The notes under the pieces are model-generated. The model was not told the origin of the DNA, ran no database searches, and saw only the letters and a program-made list of their open reading frames with translations. This document shows positions 26,012 through 34,905 of a DNA stretch of 50,738 bases, piece after piece. Source of the DNA: Lachnospiraceae bacterium NK3A20 (GTDB taxonomy: Bacteria > Bacillota > Clostridia > Lachnospirales > Lachnospiraceae); assembly GCA_900107575.1 (NCBI GenBank), contig FNQX01000027.1, positions 1-50,738 of the forward strand, written 5' to 3'. Every line of letters starts with the position of its first letter. Position 1 is the stretch's first letter. A program made the translations under genes and the position numbers.

Positions 26012-27067
26012 ATGATCGTCAGTATCATTTTGTTCTTCATTATTTTCAGCATTATTGTCATAGGACACGAGTTCGGGCACTACTGCATCGCAAGGCGGAA
26101 CGGCATCCGCGTCAACGAGTTCGACATCGGCTTCGGGCCGACGCTTCTTCAATGGCGGCGGGGCGAGACCGACTTCTGCGTGAAGATGCTGCCGCTCGGG
26201 GGCGCCTGTATTTTCGATGGCGCGAGCGGCCTGGACGATACGGAACACGAACTGGACGAGCACTCGTTCCCGAACGCGAGCGTCTCTTCCCGGATTGCCA
26301 CAGTGCTCGCGGGGCCTGTCGCCAATTTCATCATCGGCTTTGTCTTCGCGCTGTTCATCGTCGCGTTCTCCGGCACGGATCTGCCCGTGGTCGCAGACAT
26401 TATGGACGGCGGCGCGGCACAGGAAGCGGGCATTCAGGCGGGCGATACCATCCGGAAGATCAACGGCGAATCCATCCACCTCTACCGCGAGGTACAGCTC
26501 TTCTCGCTCGTCAACTACGGCGAGCCGCTGGACATCGTCTACGAGAGGAACGGGGAGAGGCACGAAGTCACGCTGACGCCGAAGTTCGACGAGGAGGCGG
26601 GACGTTATTACATCGGCATCATCGGCTCCGGAGAGTACATGCGCTGCAACGCGCCTGAGGTTTTCCAGTACGGCTTCTACGAGGCGCAGTACTGGGTGAG
26701 GGCGACGCTGAAATCGCTGGGGCTCATCTTCCGCGGACATTTCCGGATGGACGACCTCTCGGGGCCTGTCGGCGTCGTCAAGGTTGTGGACGATACCTAC
26801 ACTTCGGCAAAGCCTTATGGCCTGCCGGCGGTCGTGCTGTCCATGTTAAACCTTGCGACCCTCCTCTCAATCAACCTCGGCATCATGAACCTTCTGCCGA
26901 TCCCCGCACTCGACGGCGGGCGGCTCCTCATTTACATCGTGGAGGCGATCCGCGGCAGGAAGCTCTCGGCGGAGAAGGAAGGCTACATTACTCTGGCAGG
27001 CGCGCTCGCACTCATCGCGCTCATGGCCGTTGTCATGTTCAATGACTTTACGAAGTTTTTCAGATAA
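26012..27067 (+). CDS. rseP: RIP metalloprotease RseP (site-2 protease family)
   Basis: An intramembrane zinc protease cleaving membrane-bound regulators such as anti-sigma factors (RasP in Bacillus). The 351-residue protein has HEFGH at residues 19-23 in the first helix, a PDZ domain (DIMDGGAAQEAGIQAGDTIRK, about 125-200), and the LPIPALDGGRLL motif carrying the third zinc ligand. The start at 26012 has AAGGAAAGG upstream. A 93-base gap separates it from dxr. ispG begins 22 bases after its stop. Confidence 0.94.
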   Translation: MIVSIILFFIIFSIIVIGHEFGHYCIARRNGIRVNEFDIGFGPTLLQWRRGETDFCVKMLPLGGACIFDGASGLDDTEHELDEHSFPNASVSSRIATVLAGPVANFIIGFVFALFIVAFSGTDLPVVADIMDGGAAQEAGIQAGDTIRKINGESIHLYREVQLFSLVNYGEPLDIVYERNGERHEVTLTPKFDEEAGRYYIGIIGSGEYMRCNAPEVFQYGFYEAQYWVRATLKSLGLIFRGHFRMDDLSGPVGVVKVVDDTYTSAKPYGLPAVVLSMLNLATLLSINLGIMNLLPIPALDGGRLLIYIVEAIRGRKLSAEKEGYITLAGALALIALMAVVMFNDFTKFFR

Positions 27068-27089
27068 AACAACAGCAAGGAGACAGTTT

Positions 27090-28148
27090 ATGGCTTACAG
27101 AGATCACACGAAAGTGGTACAGGTCGGCAATGTGAAGATCGGCGGCGGCAATCCCATCGCGATCCAGTCGATGACGAATACGAGGACAGAGGACGTGGAG
27201 GCGACGGTTGCGCAGATCCTGTGCCTGGAAGAGGCGGGCTGCGAGATCATCCGCAGCACCGTGCCGAATGAAAAGGCGGCAAAGGCGCTGGGAGAGATCA
27301 AAAAGAGAATCCACATCCCGATCGTCGCAGACATCCATTTCGATTACAGGATGGCGCTGGCTGCCATTGAGAACGGCGCGGACGCAATCCGCATCAACCC
27401 CGGCAACATCGGAGGTGCTGACAGGATCAAAGCGGTGGTGGACGCAGCAAAGGAACACCACGTGCCGATGCGCGTCGGTGTGAACTCCGGCTCTCTCGAG
27501 AAGAATCTCGTGGAGAAATACGGAGGCGTGACGCCTGAAGGCCTCGTAGAGAGCGCCCTCGACAAGGTGAGAATGGTAGAGCAGGACGGCTATGATCAGA
27601 TCGTAATCTCCATCAAGTCCTCCGACGTCCTGACCTGCGTAAGGGCACATGAACTCCTCGCAAAACAGACAGACTACCCGCTGCACGTCGGAATTACAGA
27701 AGCCGGTACACTCTACGGCGGCAACATCAAATCCGCGCTTGGCATCGGCATCATCCTCTACGAGGGCATCGGCGATACGATCCGCGTCTCCCTCTCCGGG
27801 GATCCCGTAGAGGAGATCCGAACGGCGAAACAGATTCTGAGGGATTTAAAGCTCAGGGAAGGCGGCGTCGAGGTCACCAGCTGCCCTACCTGCGGCAGGA
27901 CCAGGATTGACCTCATCGGCCTTGCAAATGAAGTCGAGAAGATGGTGCAGAAATATCCTTACAACATCAAGGTTGCGGTGATGGGCTGCGCGGTCAACGG
28001 ACCGGGAGAAGCGAAGGAAGCCGACATCGGCATCGCGGGCGGCGATGGCGAAGGCTTGCTCATCAAAAAGGGCGAGATCATCAGAAAGGTTCCGGAGGAC
28101 CAGCTCCTGTCTGTTCTCCAGGATGAACTGGACCACTGGCAGGCGTAA
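27090..28148 (+). CDS. ispG: 4-hydroxy-3-methylbut-2-en-1-yl diphosphate synthase
   Basis: IspG is a 4Fe-4S enzyme forming HMBPP in the MEP pathway. The 352-residue protein opens MAYRDHTKVVQVGNVKIGGG, with PIAIQSMTNT, ADIHFDYRMALAAIENGADAIRINPGNIG, and the cluster ligands in SCPTCGRTRIDL and MGCAVNGPGEAKEADIGIAGG. It is the short bacterial form. The ATG at 27090 has AAGGAG upstream. It lies between rseP and polC in the usual order. Confidence 0.96.
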   Translation: MAYRDHTKVVQVGNVKIGGGNPIAIQSMTNTRTEDVEATVAQILCLEEAGCEIIRSTVPNEKAAKALGEIKKRIHIPIVADIHFDYRMALAAIENGADAIRINPGNIGGADRIKAVVDAAKEHHVPMRVGVNSGSLEKNLVEKYGGVTPEGLVESALDKVRMVEQDGYDQIVISIKSSDVLTCVRAHELLAKQTDYPLHVGITEAGTLYGGNIKSALGIGIILYEGIGDTIRVSLSGDPVEEIRTAKQILRDLKLREGGVEVTSCPTCGRTRIDLIGLANEVEKMVQKYPYNIKVAVMGCAVNGPGEAKEADIGIAGGDGEGLLIKKGEIIRKVPEDQLLSVLQDELDHWQA

Positions 28149-28170
28149 CTGATCGAAATCCGGGGAGTCA

Positions 28171-31100
28171 ATGAGTAAATTATTTTTCGAAGTTTTCCCG
28201 ACACTTAAGGTGGCGGCAGAACTGAAGACACTGTTCCAGGAGACGCAGGTCGCCAGAATTGCGTTCAATAAAACACACACCAAGTTAAAGATCTACCTGG
28301 ATTCCGGTCACCTCATTCACAAGAAATACATCTATGAGATGGAGCGGGAGATCACGGGAGAAGTCTGCGCCGGCACCGGCGTCGAAGCTGTGATCACGGA
28401 GCATTTCGTGCTGTCGGAGCAGTACAGTCCGGAAGTCTTGATGCACGACTACTATGACTCGCTTGTCATCGAGATGTGGCACCTCTCACCGATCATCGGG
28501 AACTTCTTCAAGGAAGCGAAGATGCAGTATCTTTCCGATACCGAAGTGACGGTCCGCCTCGAGGACTCCGTCATCTGCCGTGGGGTCGGCGACAAGATCC
28601 GCATGCTCCTCGAGCAGATTTTCATGGAGCGCTGCGGGATGCCGGTGAAATTCAATGTCGAGTATTCCCTTCCCATCGTGCACCATGCAAGGAAGATCAT
28701 GGATTCGGAAGCCGAAGAGCAGGCTGCCGCCAGAATGCAGAACGTGCGCATGGCTGTCGCCGACGAGGCGGCGGGGGCGGGTGCCGGTGCAGAAACTTCT
28801 GCGCAGAGCCAGAACGCTGCTTCCCTGGCAGCAGGTGGGAGCGCCAGGGCAGGGGGAGCGCAGGCAGCCGCCGCACCTAGGAGCGGCCGGAAGGTCAACC
28901 TCTCCAAGGCGACGAAGGGCTTCATCCGTTCCTCGAATCCGGACGTCATCTGCGGCAGAGAGTTCGACGACAATTCCATTCCCATCCACGATATTCAGGG
29001 AGAGATGGGAGAAGTCTGCGTCCGCGGCAGGATACGCCAGAATGAGCGGCGCGACATCCGCAACAACAAATCCATCCTGAAATTCACGATCACCGATTTC
29101 ACTGATTCCATCATCTGCAAGATCTTCGCACCGACCGAGATGGCAGACCAGACGATGGAGCGCCTTGCCGTGGGCAAATTCGTCAAGGTCAAAGGCTATA
29201 CCAAAGAGGATACTTTCGAGCATGAGGTCACGATCTCCTCACCTTCCGGCGTCATGGCGATCCCTTCGTTCGTGACGAAGCGCCAGGACCACTATGAGAA
29301 GAAGAGAGTCGAGCTCCACATGCACAGCAAGATGAGTGACATGGACGGCGTGACAGACGTGACAGACCTCGTGAAGCGTGCCTACGAGTGGGGGTGGCCC
29401 GCGGTCGCGATCACAGACCACGGCAACGTGCAGGCTTTCCCCGACGCGAACCATGTCGTCACCGATCTTTACGACGCGGAGAAAAAGAGAAGGAAGGAAG
29501 CAGGCGAGCCGCCGATCGACCGCCAGGATTTCTTCAAGGTGATCTACGGCGTCGAGTGCTACCTCGTCGACGATCTGAAACATGTCGTTACCTTTGGAGA
29601 TACGAAGAATGATCCCGCCTTTGGCCCGGATGCGATCTACCACGTGCCGGATCAGGAACTGGAAGGACAGGAGCCGGAGAAAGTTCCGGAGAACTACGAC
29701 ATCGAAAAAGGCAATTACGTCGTCTTCGATATCGAGACGACCGGCTTCTCCGCGGAGCGCGACCGCATCATCGAAATCGGCGCCGTGCGCTATGAGCACG
29801 GCGAGGAGACGGGACGGTTCTCCGAGTTCATTAACCCGAGAATTCCGATCCCGTACCGCATCACCAACCTGACATCCATTAATGACGAGATGGTAAAGGA
29901 CGCACCGGGCGTTGAGGAGATCCTGCCACGGTTCCTCGAATTCTGCAAGGGCTGCATCACGGTGGGCCACAACGTGCAGTTCGATATCGGCTTCATCCGG
30001 GCGAACGCCAAAAGGCTCGGCCTTCCCTGCCCGCTCACGACCATGGACACCATGGACATGGCGAGGGTTATTTTCCCAGGGCATAAGAGCTACAACCTGG
30101 ATGCCGTCGGCAAGATGCTGGACGTTCAGAACCGCCATCACCACAGGGCAGTCGACGACGCGGACGCGACGTCGGAGATCTTCTGGAAGCTGATCCGCCT
30201 CTTCACAAAGCGCGGTGCGCATACCCTCGGCAACATTAACACCATGGCGGACGACAACCCGGATATCATCAAGAGGAAGAGACCCGTCCACTGCGTGCTC
30301 CTCGCCAAGAACACGATGGGACGAGTGAACCTTTATCGGATGATATCTGCCTCGCACCTGACTTATTTTTACCAGAAACCGAAGATCCCGAAGAGCATGA
30401 TATTGAAGAATCGGGAGGGCATCCTGGTCGGTTCCGCGTGCGTTGCGGGCGAGCTGTATCAGGCGCTGCTGGACGAGAGGTCGGACGAGCGGATTGCGGA
30501 GATCGTGAAATTCTACGACTATCTGGAGATCCAGCCGCGGGCGAACAACCATTTCCTCATCGCTTCGCCCCGGTATGAGAACATCAACACCGAGGAAGAC
30601 ATCCTGAATATCAACCGCAGGATTGTGGAGCTGGGCGAGAAGTTCGGCAAGCCTGTCGTCGCGACGGGGGATGCGCATTTCCTGGACCCCGAGGACGAGG
30701 TCTACCGCACCATCATCCAGAATTCCATCGGCATGGGCAAGGAGGAGGAACCCGCGCCGCTCTACCTGCACACGACGGATGAGATGATGGAGGAGTTCTC
30801 GTATCTTGGACAGAAGAGGTGCGAGGAAGTTGTCATCACCAACACGAACAGGATCGCCGACATGGTGGAGTCCATCTCCCCGGTGCGCCCGGACAAGTGT
30901 CCGCCCGTCATCGAGGATTCGGACCAGCAGCTGCGCGACATCTGCTACAACAAGGCGCATGCGCTCTACGGCGACCCGCTGCCGAAGATCGTGCAGGACC
31001 GTCTCGAGCTGGAGCTGACCTCCATCATCAAGAACGGTTACTCCGTCATGTACATCATCGCGCAGAAGCTCGTGTGGAAGTCCAATGAGGACGGGTACCT

Positions 31101-32817
31101 CGTCGGCTCCCGAGGCTCGGTTGGCTCCTCACTCGTCGCGTTCATGTCGGGCATCACGGAGGTCAACGCGCTGAGCCCGCACTATTACTGCCCGAAGTGC
31201 CACTACAGCGATTTCGATTCGCCAAAGGTGAGAGAATACGCAGGCAAGTGCGGCGTGGATATGCCGGAGAAGAACTGTCCTGACTGTGGCACACCGCTTA
31301 TCCGGGCGGGCTTCGACATTCCGTTCCAGACCTTCCTTGGCTTCAAGGGGGACAAGGAGCCTGACATCGACCTGAACTTCTCCGGAGAATACCAGGCGAA
31401 GGCACACGCCTACACCAAGGTTATCTTCGGACACGAGCAGACCTTCAAGGCGGGCACGATCGCAACCGTCGCGGACAAGACGGCGTACGGGTACGTGCTG
31501 GGCTACTGCGAGGACAACGAACTCTCCATGCGAAGGTGTGAGAAGGAAAGGCTCTCGGAAGGGTGCGTGGGCGTGCGCCGTAGTACCGGCCAGCACCCCG
31601 GCGGCATCGTCGTACTGCCTGTGGGCGAAGAGATCAACACCTTCACACCCGTGCAGCACCCGGCGAATGATATGGAAACGCCGATCATCACGACGCATTT
31701 CGACTACCACAAGATTGACCACAACCTGTTGAAGCTCGATATCCTCGGTCACGATGATCCGACCATCATCCGTATGCTGCAGGATATCACGGGGATAGAC
31801 CCGCTCTCCATCGCGCTGGACGACCCCGGCGTCATGAGCCTGTTCACGTCGACAAAGGCCCTCGGCATCACACCGGAGCAGGACGGCGGCATCAAGGTCG
31901 GCACCCTGGGCGTTCCGGAGTTCGGCACGAAATTCGTCATGGGCATGCTGGAGGATACGCAGCCGCACACCCTGTCGGAGCTCATCAAGATCTCGGGACT
32001 GTCCCACGGTACCGACGTGTGGCTGGGCAACGCGCAGGATGCGATCGCGAACGGCTACTGCACGCTCGCGACCTGCATTGGCTGCCGTGACGACATCATG
32101 ACCTATCTCATCAACATGGGACTGGATCCTTCGGAGAGCTTCAACATCATGGAGCGCGTCCGCAAGGGAAAGGTTGCGGGAGGCAAGGTCAGGGAGTGGC
32201 CGCAGTGGTGTGAGGACATGAAGGCGCATGGTGTGCCTGACTGGTACATGCGCTGCTGCGAGAAGATCAAATACATGTTCCCGAAGGGCCACGCGGCGGC
32301 CTATGTTATGATGGCGCTGCGCATCGCGTGGTTCAAGGTGCACCGGCCGCTCGCCTACTACGCGGCCTATTACAGTATTCGCGCGAAGGCCTTCGACTAT
32401 GAGATCATGGCGCAGGGCAGGCAGCACCTTCTGGATGTCATGGCCGACTACAACGCGCGGAAGGACAGCCTGACCGCGGCCGAGCAGGCACAGCTGGACG
32501 ACTGCCTCGTCGTACGCGAGATGTACGCAAGAGGCATTGAGTTCGCGCCGATCGAGCTGGGCAGGGCGAAGGCGAAACACTTCACGATCTGGGATGGGAA
32601 GCTCATGCCGTCCTACACCTCGCTTCACGGCATGGGCGCATCCGCGGCGGAACAGCTGGAGGAGGCCTGCAAACACGGCAGCTTCCTCTCACAGCAGGAA
32701 GTGCGTGAGCGCGGCAAGGTGTCGCAGACGATCATCGACCTCATGAAGAAGCTCGGCATCCTCGGCGACCTGCCGGAGACCAACCAGTTCAGCCTGTTTG
32801 ACATCGGGATGGAGTAA
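28171..32817 (+). CDS. polC: DNA polymerase III alpha subunit, PolC type
   Basis: PolC is the main replicative polymerase of Bacillota, with built-in proofreading. The 1548-residue protein has an N-terminal domain, a long Ala/Gly/Ser-rich linker (residues ~187-243), an OB fold, a PHP domain (HMHS at 383-386, AITDHGNVQAFPD), an inserted DnaQ-like exonuclease (DIETTG from 520, HNVQFDIGF, HHRAVDDA), then the palm with GSRGSVGSSLVAF and PDIDLNF (Asp1065, Asp1067) and a CxxC...CxxC zinc site (about 1008-1045). It is somewhat longer than B. subtilis PolC, mostly from the linker and a loop around residue 470-515. The start at 28171 follows GGGGAG, 22 bases after ispG. Confidence 0.97.
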   Translation: MSKLFFEVFPTLKVAAELKTLFQETQVARIAFNKTHTKLKIYLDSGHLIHKKYIYEMEREITGEVCAGTGVEAVITEHFVLSEQYSPEVLMHDYYDSLVIEMWHLSPIIGNFFKEAKMQYLSDTEVTVRLEDSVICRGVGDKIRMLLEQIFMERCGMPVKFNVEYSLPIVHHARKIMDSEAEEQAAARMQNVRMAVADEAAGAGAGAETSAQSQNAASLAAGGSARAGGAQAAAAPRSGRKVNLSKATKGFIRSSNPDVICGREFDDNSIPIHDIQGEMGEVCVRGRIRQNERRDIRNNKSILKFTITDFTDSIICKIFAPTEMADQTMERLAVGKFVKVKGYTKEDTFEHEVTISSPSGVMAIPSFVTKRQDHYEKKRVELHMHSKMSDMDGVTDVTDLVKRAYEWGWPAVAITDHGNVQAFPDANHVVTDLYDAEKKRRKEAGEPPIDRQDFFKVIYGVECYLVDDLKHVVTFGDTKNDPAFGPDAIYHVPDQELEGQEPEKVPENYDIEKGNYVVFDIETTGFSAERDRIIEIGAVRYEHGEETGRFSEFINPRIPIPYRITNLTSINDEMVKDAPGVEEILPRFLEFCKGCITVGHNVQFDIGFIRANAKRLGLPCPLTTMDTMDMARVIFPGHKSYNLDAVGKMLDVQNRHHHRAVDDADATSEIFWKLIRLFTKRGAHTLGNINTMADDNPDIIKRKRPVHCVLLAKNTMGRVNLYRMISASHLTYFYQKPKIPKSMILKNREGILVGSACVAGELYQALLDERSDERIAEIVKFYDYLEIQPRANNHFLIASPRYENINTEEDILNINRRIVELGEKFGKPVVATGDAHFLDPEDEVYRTIIQNSIGMGKEEEPAPLYLHTTDEMMEEFSYLGQKRCEEVVITNTNRIADMVESISPVRPDKCPPVIEDSDQQLRDICYNKAHALYGDPLPKIVQDRLELELTSIIKNGYSVMYIIAQKLVWKSNEDGYLVGSRGSVGSSLVAFMSGITEVNALSPHYYCPKCHYSDFDSPKVREYAGKCGVDMPEKNCPDCGTPLIRAGFDIPFQTFLGFKGDKEPDIDLNFSGEYQAKAHAYTKVIFGHEQTFKAGTIATVADKTAYGYVLGYCEDNELSMRRCEKERLSEGCVGVRRSTGQHPGGIVVLPVGEEINTFTPVQHPANDMETPIITTHFDYHKIDHNLLKLDILGHDDPTIIRMLQDITGIDPLSIALDDPGVMSLFTSTKALGITPEQDGGIKVGTLGVPEFGTKFVMGMLEDTQPHTLSELIKISGLSHGTDVWLGNAQDAIANGYCTLATCIGCRDDIMTYLINMGLDPSESFNIMERVRKGKVAGGKVREWPQWCEDMKAHGVPDWYMRCCEKIKYMFPKGHAAAYVMMALRIAWFKVHRPLAYYAAYYSIRAKAFDYEIMAQGRQHLLDVMADYNARKDSLTAAEQAQLDDCLVVREMYARGIEFAPIELGRAKAKHFTIWDGKLMPSYTSLHGMGASAAEQLEEACKHGSFLSQQEVRERGKVSQTIIDLMKKLGILGDLPETNQFSLFDIGME

Positions 32818-32829
32818 GAAGGAGAGTCT

Positions 32830-32904
32830 ATGATTGCCTGTCGCAATGCAGGGAAAACAGCAGGCGGCAGGCAGTATCATGTAGTAGACAACAGCCAGCG
32901 TTGA
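32830..32904 (+). CDS. Possible 24-residue ORF after polC
   Basis: ATG 32830 with a strong AAGGAGAG site opens MIACRNAGKTAGGRQYHVVD and stops at 32904, 12 bases after the polC stop. There is no known family; support is only the SD quality. Confidence 0.25.
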   Translation: MIACRNAGKTAGGRQYHVVDNSQR

Positions 32905-32985
32905 GCACGGAGGTATGTGAGCGTATGCAGCTATCCACTTCGTAACGATAGTTGTCGACAATTCCACAATGAGTGATAGAGCCAG

Positions 32986-33029
32986 ACTCCGGCAGACGGT
33001 GAAATTTCTACACCGCCTGCCGGAGTTTT
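32986..33029 (+). terminator. Terminator of the polC operon
   Basis: ACTCCGGCAG, one mismatch, CGGTG (32986-33001) pairs with 33011-33026; 9-base loop, then TTTT. It lies about 170 bases after polC. Confidence 0.88.
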
Positions 33030-33433
33030 CCTGTATGGAAATAATCATGAAATGGCGCCGCCACAGGAATCTAACGCATCTGCGTGATCGTGTGCGCCTG
33101 TTCTATGCGCAATGCCGAAAGGCGCGCATTTCGTTGACTTTTACGGATTGTCCGCCAACTCATCCCGCGGCTACACTGATCGTAGTTCGGATCATACCGC
33201 CAGCAGGAATGAAACGGATGCCGGCTCCTCTGCCTCCATTCTGTGGTCGCAGCAGCGGCTGTCTCGTATCATATCTTGTGACAAATCTTCCTCGGACAAT
33301 AATGGGATTGGATCACGGGGCGGCTGCCCTGTGATTCCGGCTGACAGGGCAGAGAAACGGCGGATTGGGTAGGCCTGCTGACGGCATGATCGATCTGACT
33401 GCTGAATATTTACACCGATAACTTTTGTCAAAG
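33030..33433. other. Stretch without a recognisable gene
   Basis: Between the polC terminator and the next promoter there is no frame with both a good SD and a recognisable product. An 86-codon frame (33112-33372, plus) rich in Ser and Asp and an overlapping minus-strand frame have no convincing start. It may be decayed coding sequence or plain spacer. Confidence 0.4.
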
Positions 33434-33462
33434 TTTCCAAGAGAGCGGGAATGCGCTATACT
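33434..33462 (+). promoter_or_regulatory. Candidate promoter for the PH-like membrane protein
   Basis: TTTCCA (33434-33439), 17 bases, TATACT (33457-33462). The leader is about 70 bases. Confidence 0.45.
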
Positions 33463-33540
33463 TCAGGATAACTGTTACGCGGGGTGCACCCGGAGCAAAG
33501 AGCGTTCCGGGTTGTATTCCACAGATACGAGGTGAGGATT

Positions 33541-34542
33541 ATGGCGGCTCCCAGACCATTGAGCAGGATCACGCTCCCGGAAGAAGTGGTACAGAAGGAC
33601 AGACGTAAATGTGCAAGGTACGACCAGTGCGGGCTGGGGGAGAAGGCGGTCTACCTGGGCTCTGCCCTGATGCCGCGAAGGTACTACATCCCCTATGAGG
33701 CCATCACGCATGTGTTCAAAAGGGTCGCGGTATCGAACGGAGCGGGCAAGGGGTTCCTGGCGCCGATCCTGTATCTTGTCGTGCGCTACGACGATGGGCA
33801 GGAGCGGCAGTGCAGTTTCCGTTATCTGCAGGATGCCGATAAGATGCTGGATGCGATCGAGTCGGCACACCCTGAGATCGCCCTCATGTCGCCGGAAGGC
33901 GTGCAGAAGGCCAGGGAGAAGAGACAAAAAGAGGCGGCAATCGAGAACGCCGTACTCTCTGATGCCGAAGAGCACGAGGTGCGCCTTCTGAATAATGCAA
34001 AGCTCGAGTTAGAGAAAAGGCCGGGTCTCTATGAGAAGCTCGCCGTTACGGCAAAGAGAAAAAGAACCGCGGACCTTACGAATCCGAGATACCAGACGCT
34101 CGCGGCAGTAATCTGCAGTGCGGGCGTGATCGCAATTCTGGCTGGGCTACTCCTGATGCACCGCCGCGTGGGAGGATCGCTCCCGCTCCTTGTCATACTG
34201 GCAGGCGCGGCTGCTGTTTTCCTGATGATCAACAGCGGGGCGCTGCCCACGCCGTCGCACAGCCGAAAAGCCCTTACGAAGGCATATAACGAGGCACTCG
34301 CCGCCATGGAGAAATCGCTGCGTAATACCACCTTCCCGTTCGCGGCCGCCTATGCGCACCCCATTGTCCTCGAGCGCTGCATCCGCATCATCAAAGAGGG
34401 CAGGGCAGAGACTGCGCTGGCTGCGTTGGAAGAGCTGAAAAGGGACCTGAAGGCGGCGGATTCCTCCGTCGCGCTCTCCGGCAAAGACTACAGCGACGTC
34501 ATCACGATTAAGCCGCTGTTCACAGTCAATGACTACCGTTAA
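33541..34542 (+). CDS. Hypothetical membrane protein with a PH-like N-terminal domain
   Basis: A 333-residue protein of unknown function. The N-terminal ~110 residues (including YYIPYEAITHVFKRVAVSNG and a VVRYDDGQERQCSFRY strand pair) look like a bacterial PH-like fold, followed by a charged, probably helical region (about 110-190) and two adjacent hydrophobic segments (about 193-215 and 218-240). The C-terminal 90 residues are predicted helical and cytoplasmic. The ATG at 33541 has GAGGAT upstream; the frame is open to 33484. It appears monocistronic or joined to the short ORF downstream. Related sequences are probably restricted to clostridia, which I could not check. Confidence 0.6.
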   Translation: MAAPRPLSRITLPEEVVQKDRRKCARYDQCGLGEKAVYLGSALMPRRYYIPYEAITHVFKRVAVSNGAGKGFLAPILYLVVRYDDGQERQCSFRYLQDADKMLDAIESAHPEIALMSPEGVQKAREKRQKEAAIENAVLSDAEEHEVRLLNNAKLELEKRPGLYEKLAVTAKRKRTADLTNPRYQTLAAVICSAGVIAILAGLLLMHRRVGGSLPLLVILAGAAAVFLMINSGALPTPSHSRKALTKAYNEALAAMEKSLRNTTFPFAAAYAHPIVLERCIRIIKEGRAETALAALEELKRDLKAADSSVALSGKDYSDVITIKPLFTVNDYR

Positions 34543-34553
34543 AGGACGCTGAC

Positions 34554-34778
34554 ATGGACCTTTTGTTGATCATCGAAGATGATGTGAAAATGAATTCAGA
34601 AGACAGATACGTTTACTTTGGTCGGTTACTGGGACTACGATCCCGTCATGCCTGGAAAGGCAACATTTTCCATATGGTTTTTTCGTATGATTCTCGGAAA
34701 ATATGGTGTCTGGGGACAGTTCCCGGAATCTGTCCGGAATCTAAAGAAATTATAAAAAATTGTGGAAATGCCTATTGA
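34554..34778 (+). CDS. Possible 74-residue hypothetical protein
   Basis: ATG 34554 has AAAGGA about 8 bases upstream and lies 11 bases after the previous gene. The product, beginning MDLLLIIEDDVKMNSEDRYV, has no recognised family. The sequence is clearly more AT-rich than neighbouring genes. The predicted cstA promoter overlaps its stop codon. It may be a real small gene of foreign composition or spurious. Confidence 0.3.
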   Translation: MDLLLIIEDDVKMNSEDRYVYFGRLLGLRSRHAWKGNIFHMVFSYDSRKIWCLGTVPGICPESKEIIKNCGNAY

Positions 34779-34803
34779 AATTCCAAAATCCACGGTCTAT
34801 CAT
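34775..34803 (+). promoter_or_regulatory. Promoter of the cstA-like gene
   Basis: TTGAAA (34775-34780), 17 bases, TATCAT (34798-34803). The leader is about 95 bases. A direct repeat TCATACG (34800-34806 region and 34823-34829 region) lies just downstream. Confidence 0.55.
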
Positions 34804-34905
34804 ACGCATAACATATATAGTTTCATACGTTAAAGGATTAATACGCCAACGCAGAGGACTGCCAGAGCGCTGATCCCAAGACGCAGAAGAGAAAGGAAGC
34901 AGCAT

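Noticed and set aside
29239-32676. Long minus-strand frames (573 and 515 codons) opposite polC
   Set aside because: PolC on the plus strand is unambiguous; these are compositional shadows.
32969-33334. 121-codon ORF after polC
   Set aside because: Its start overlaps the polC terminator stem and it has no SD.
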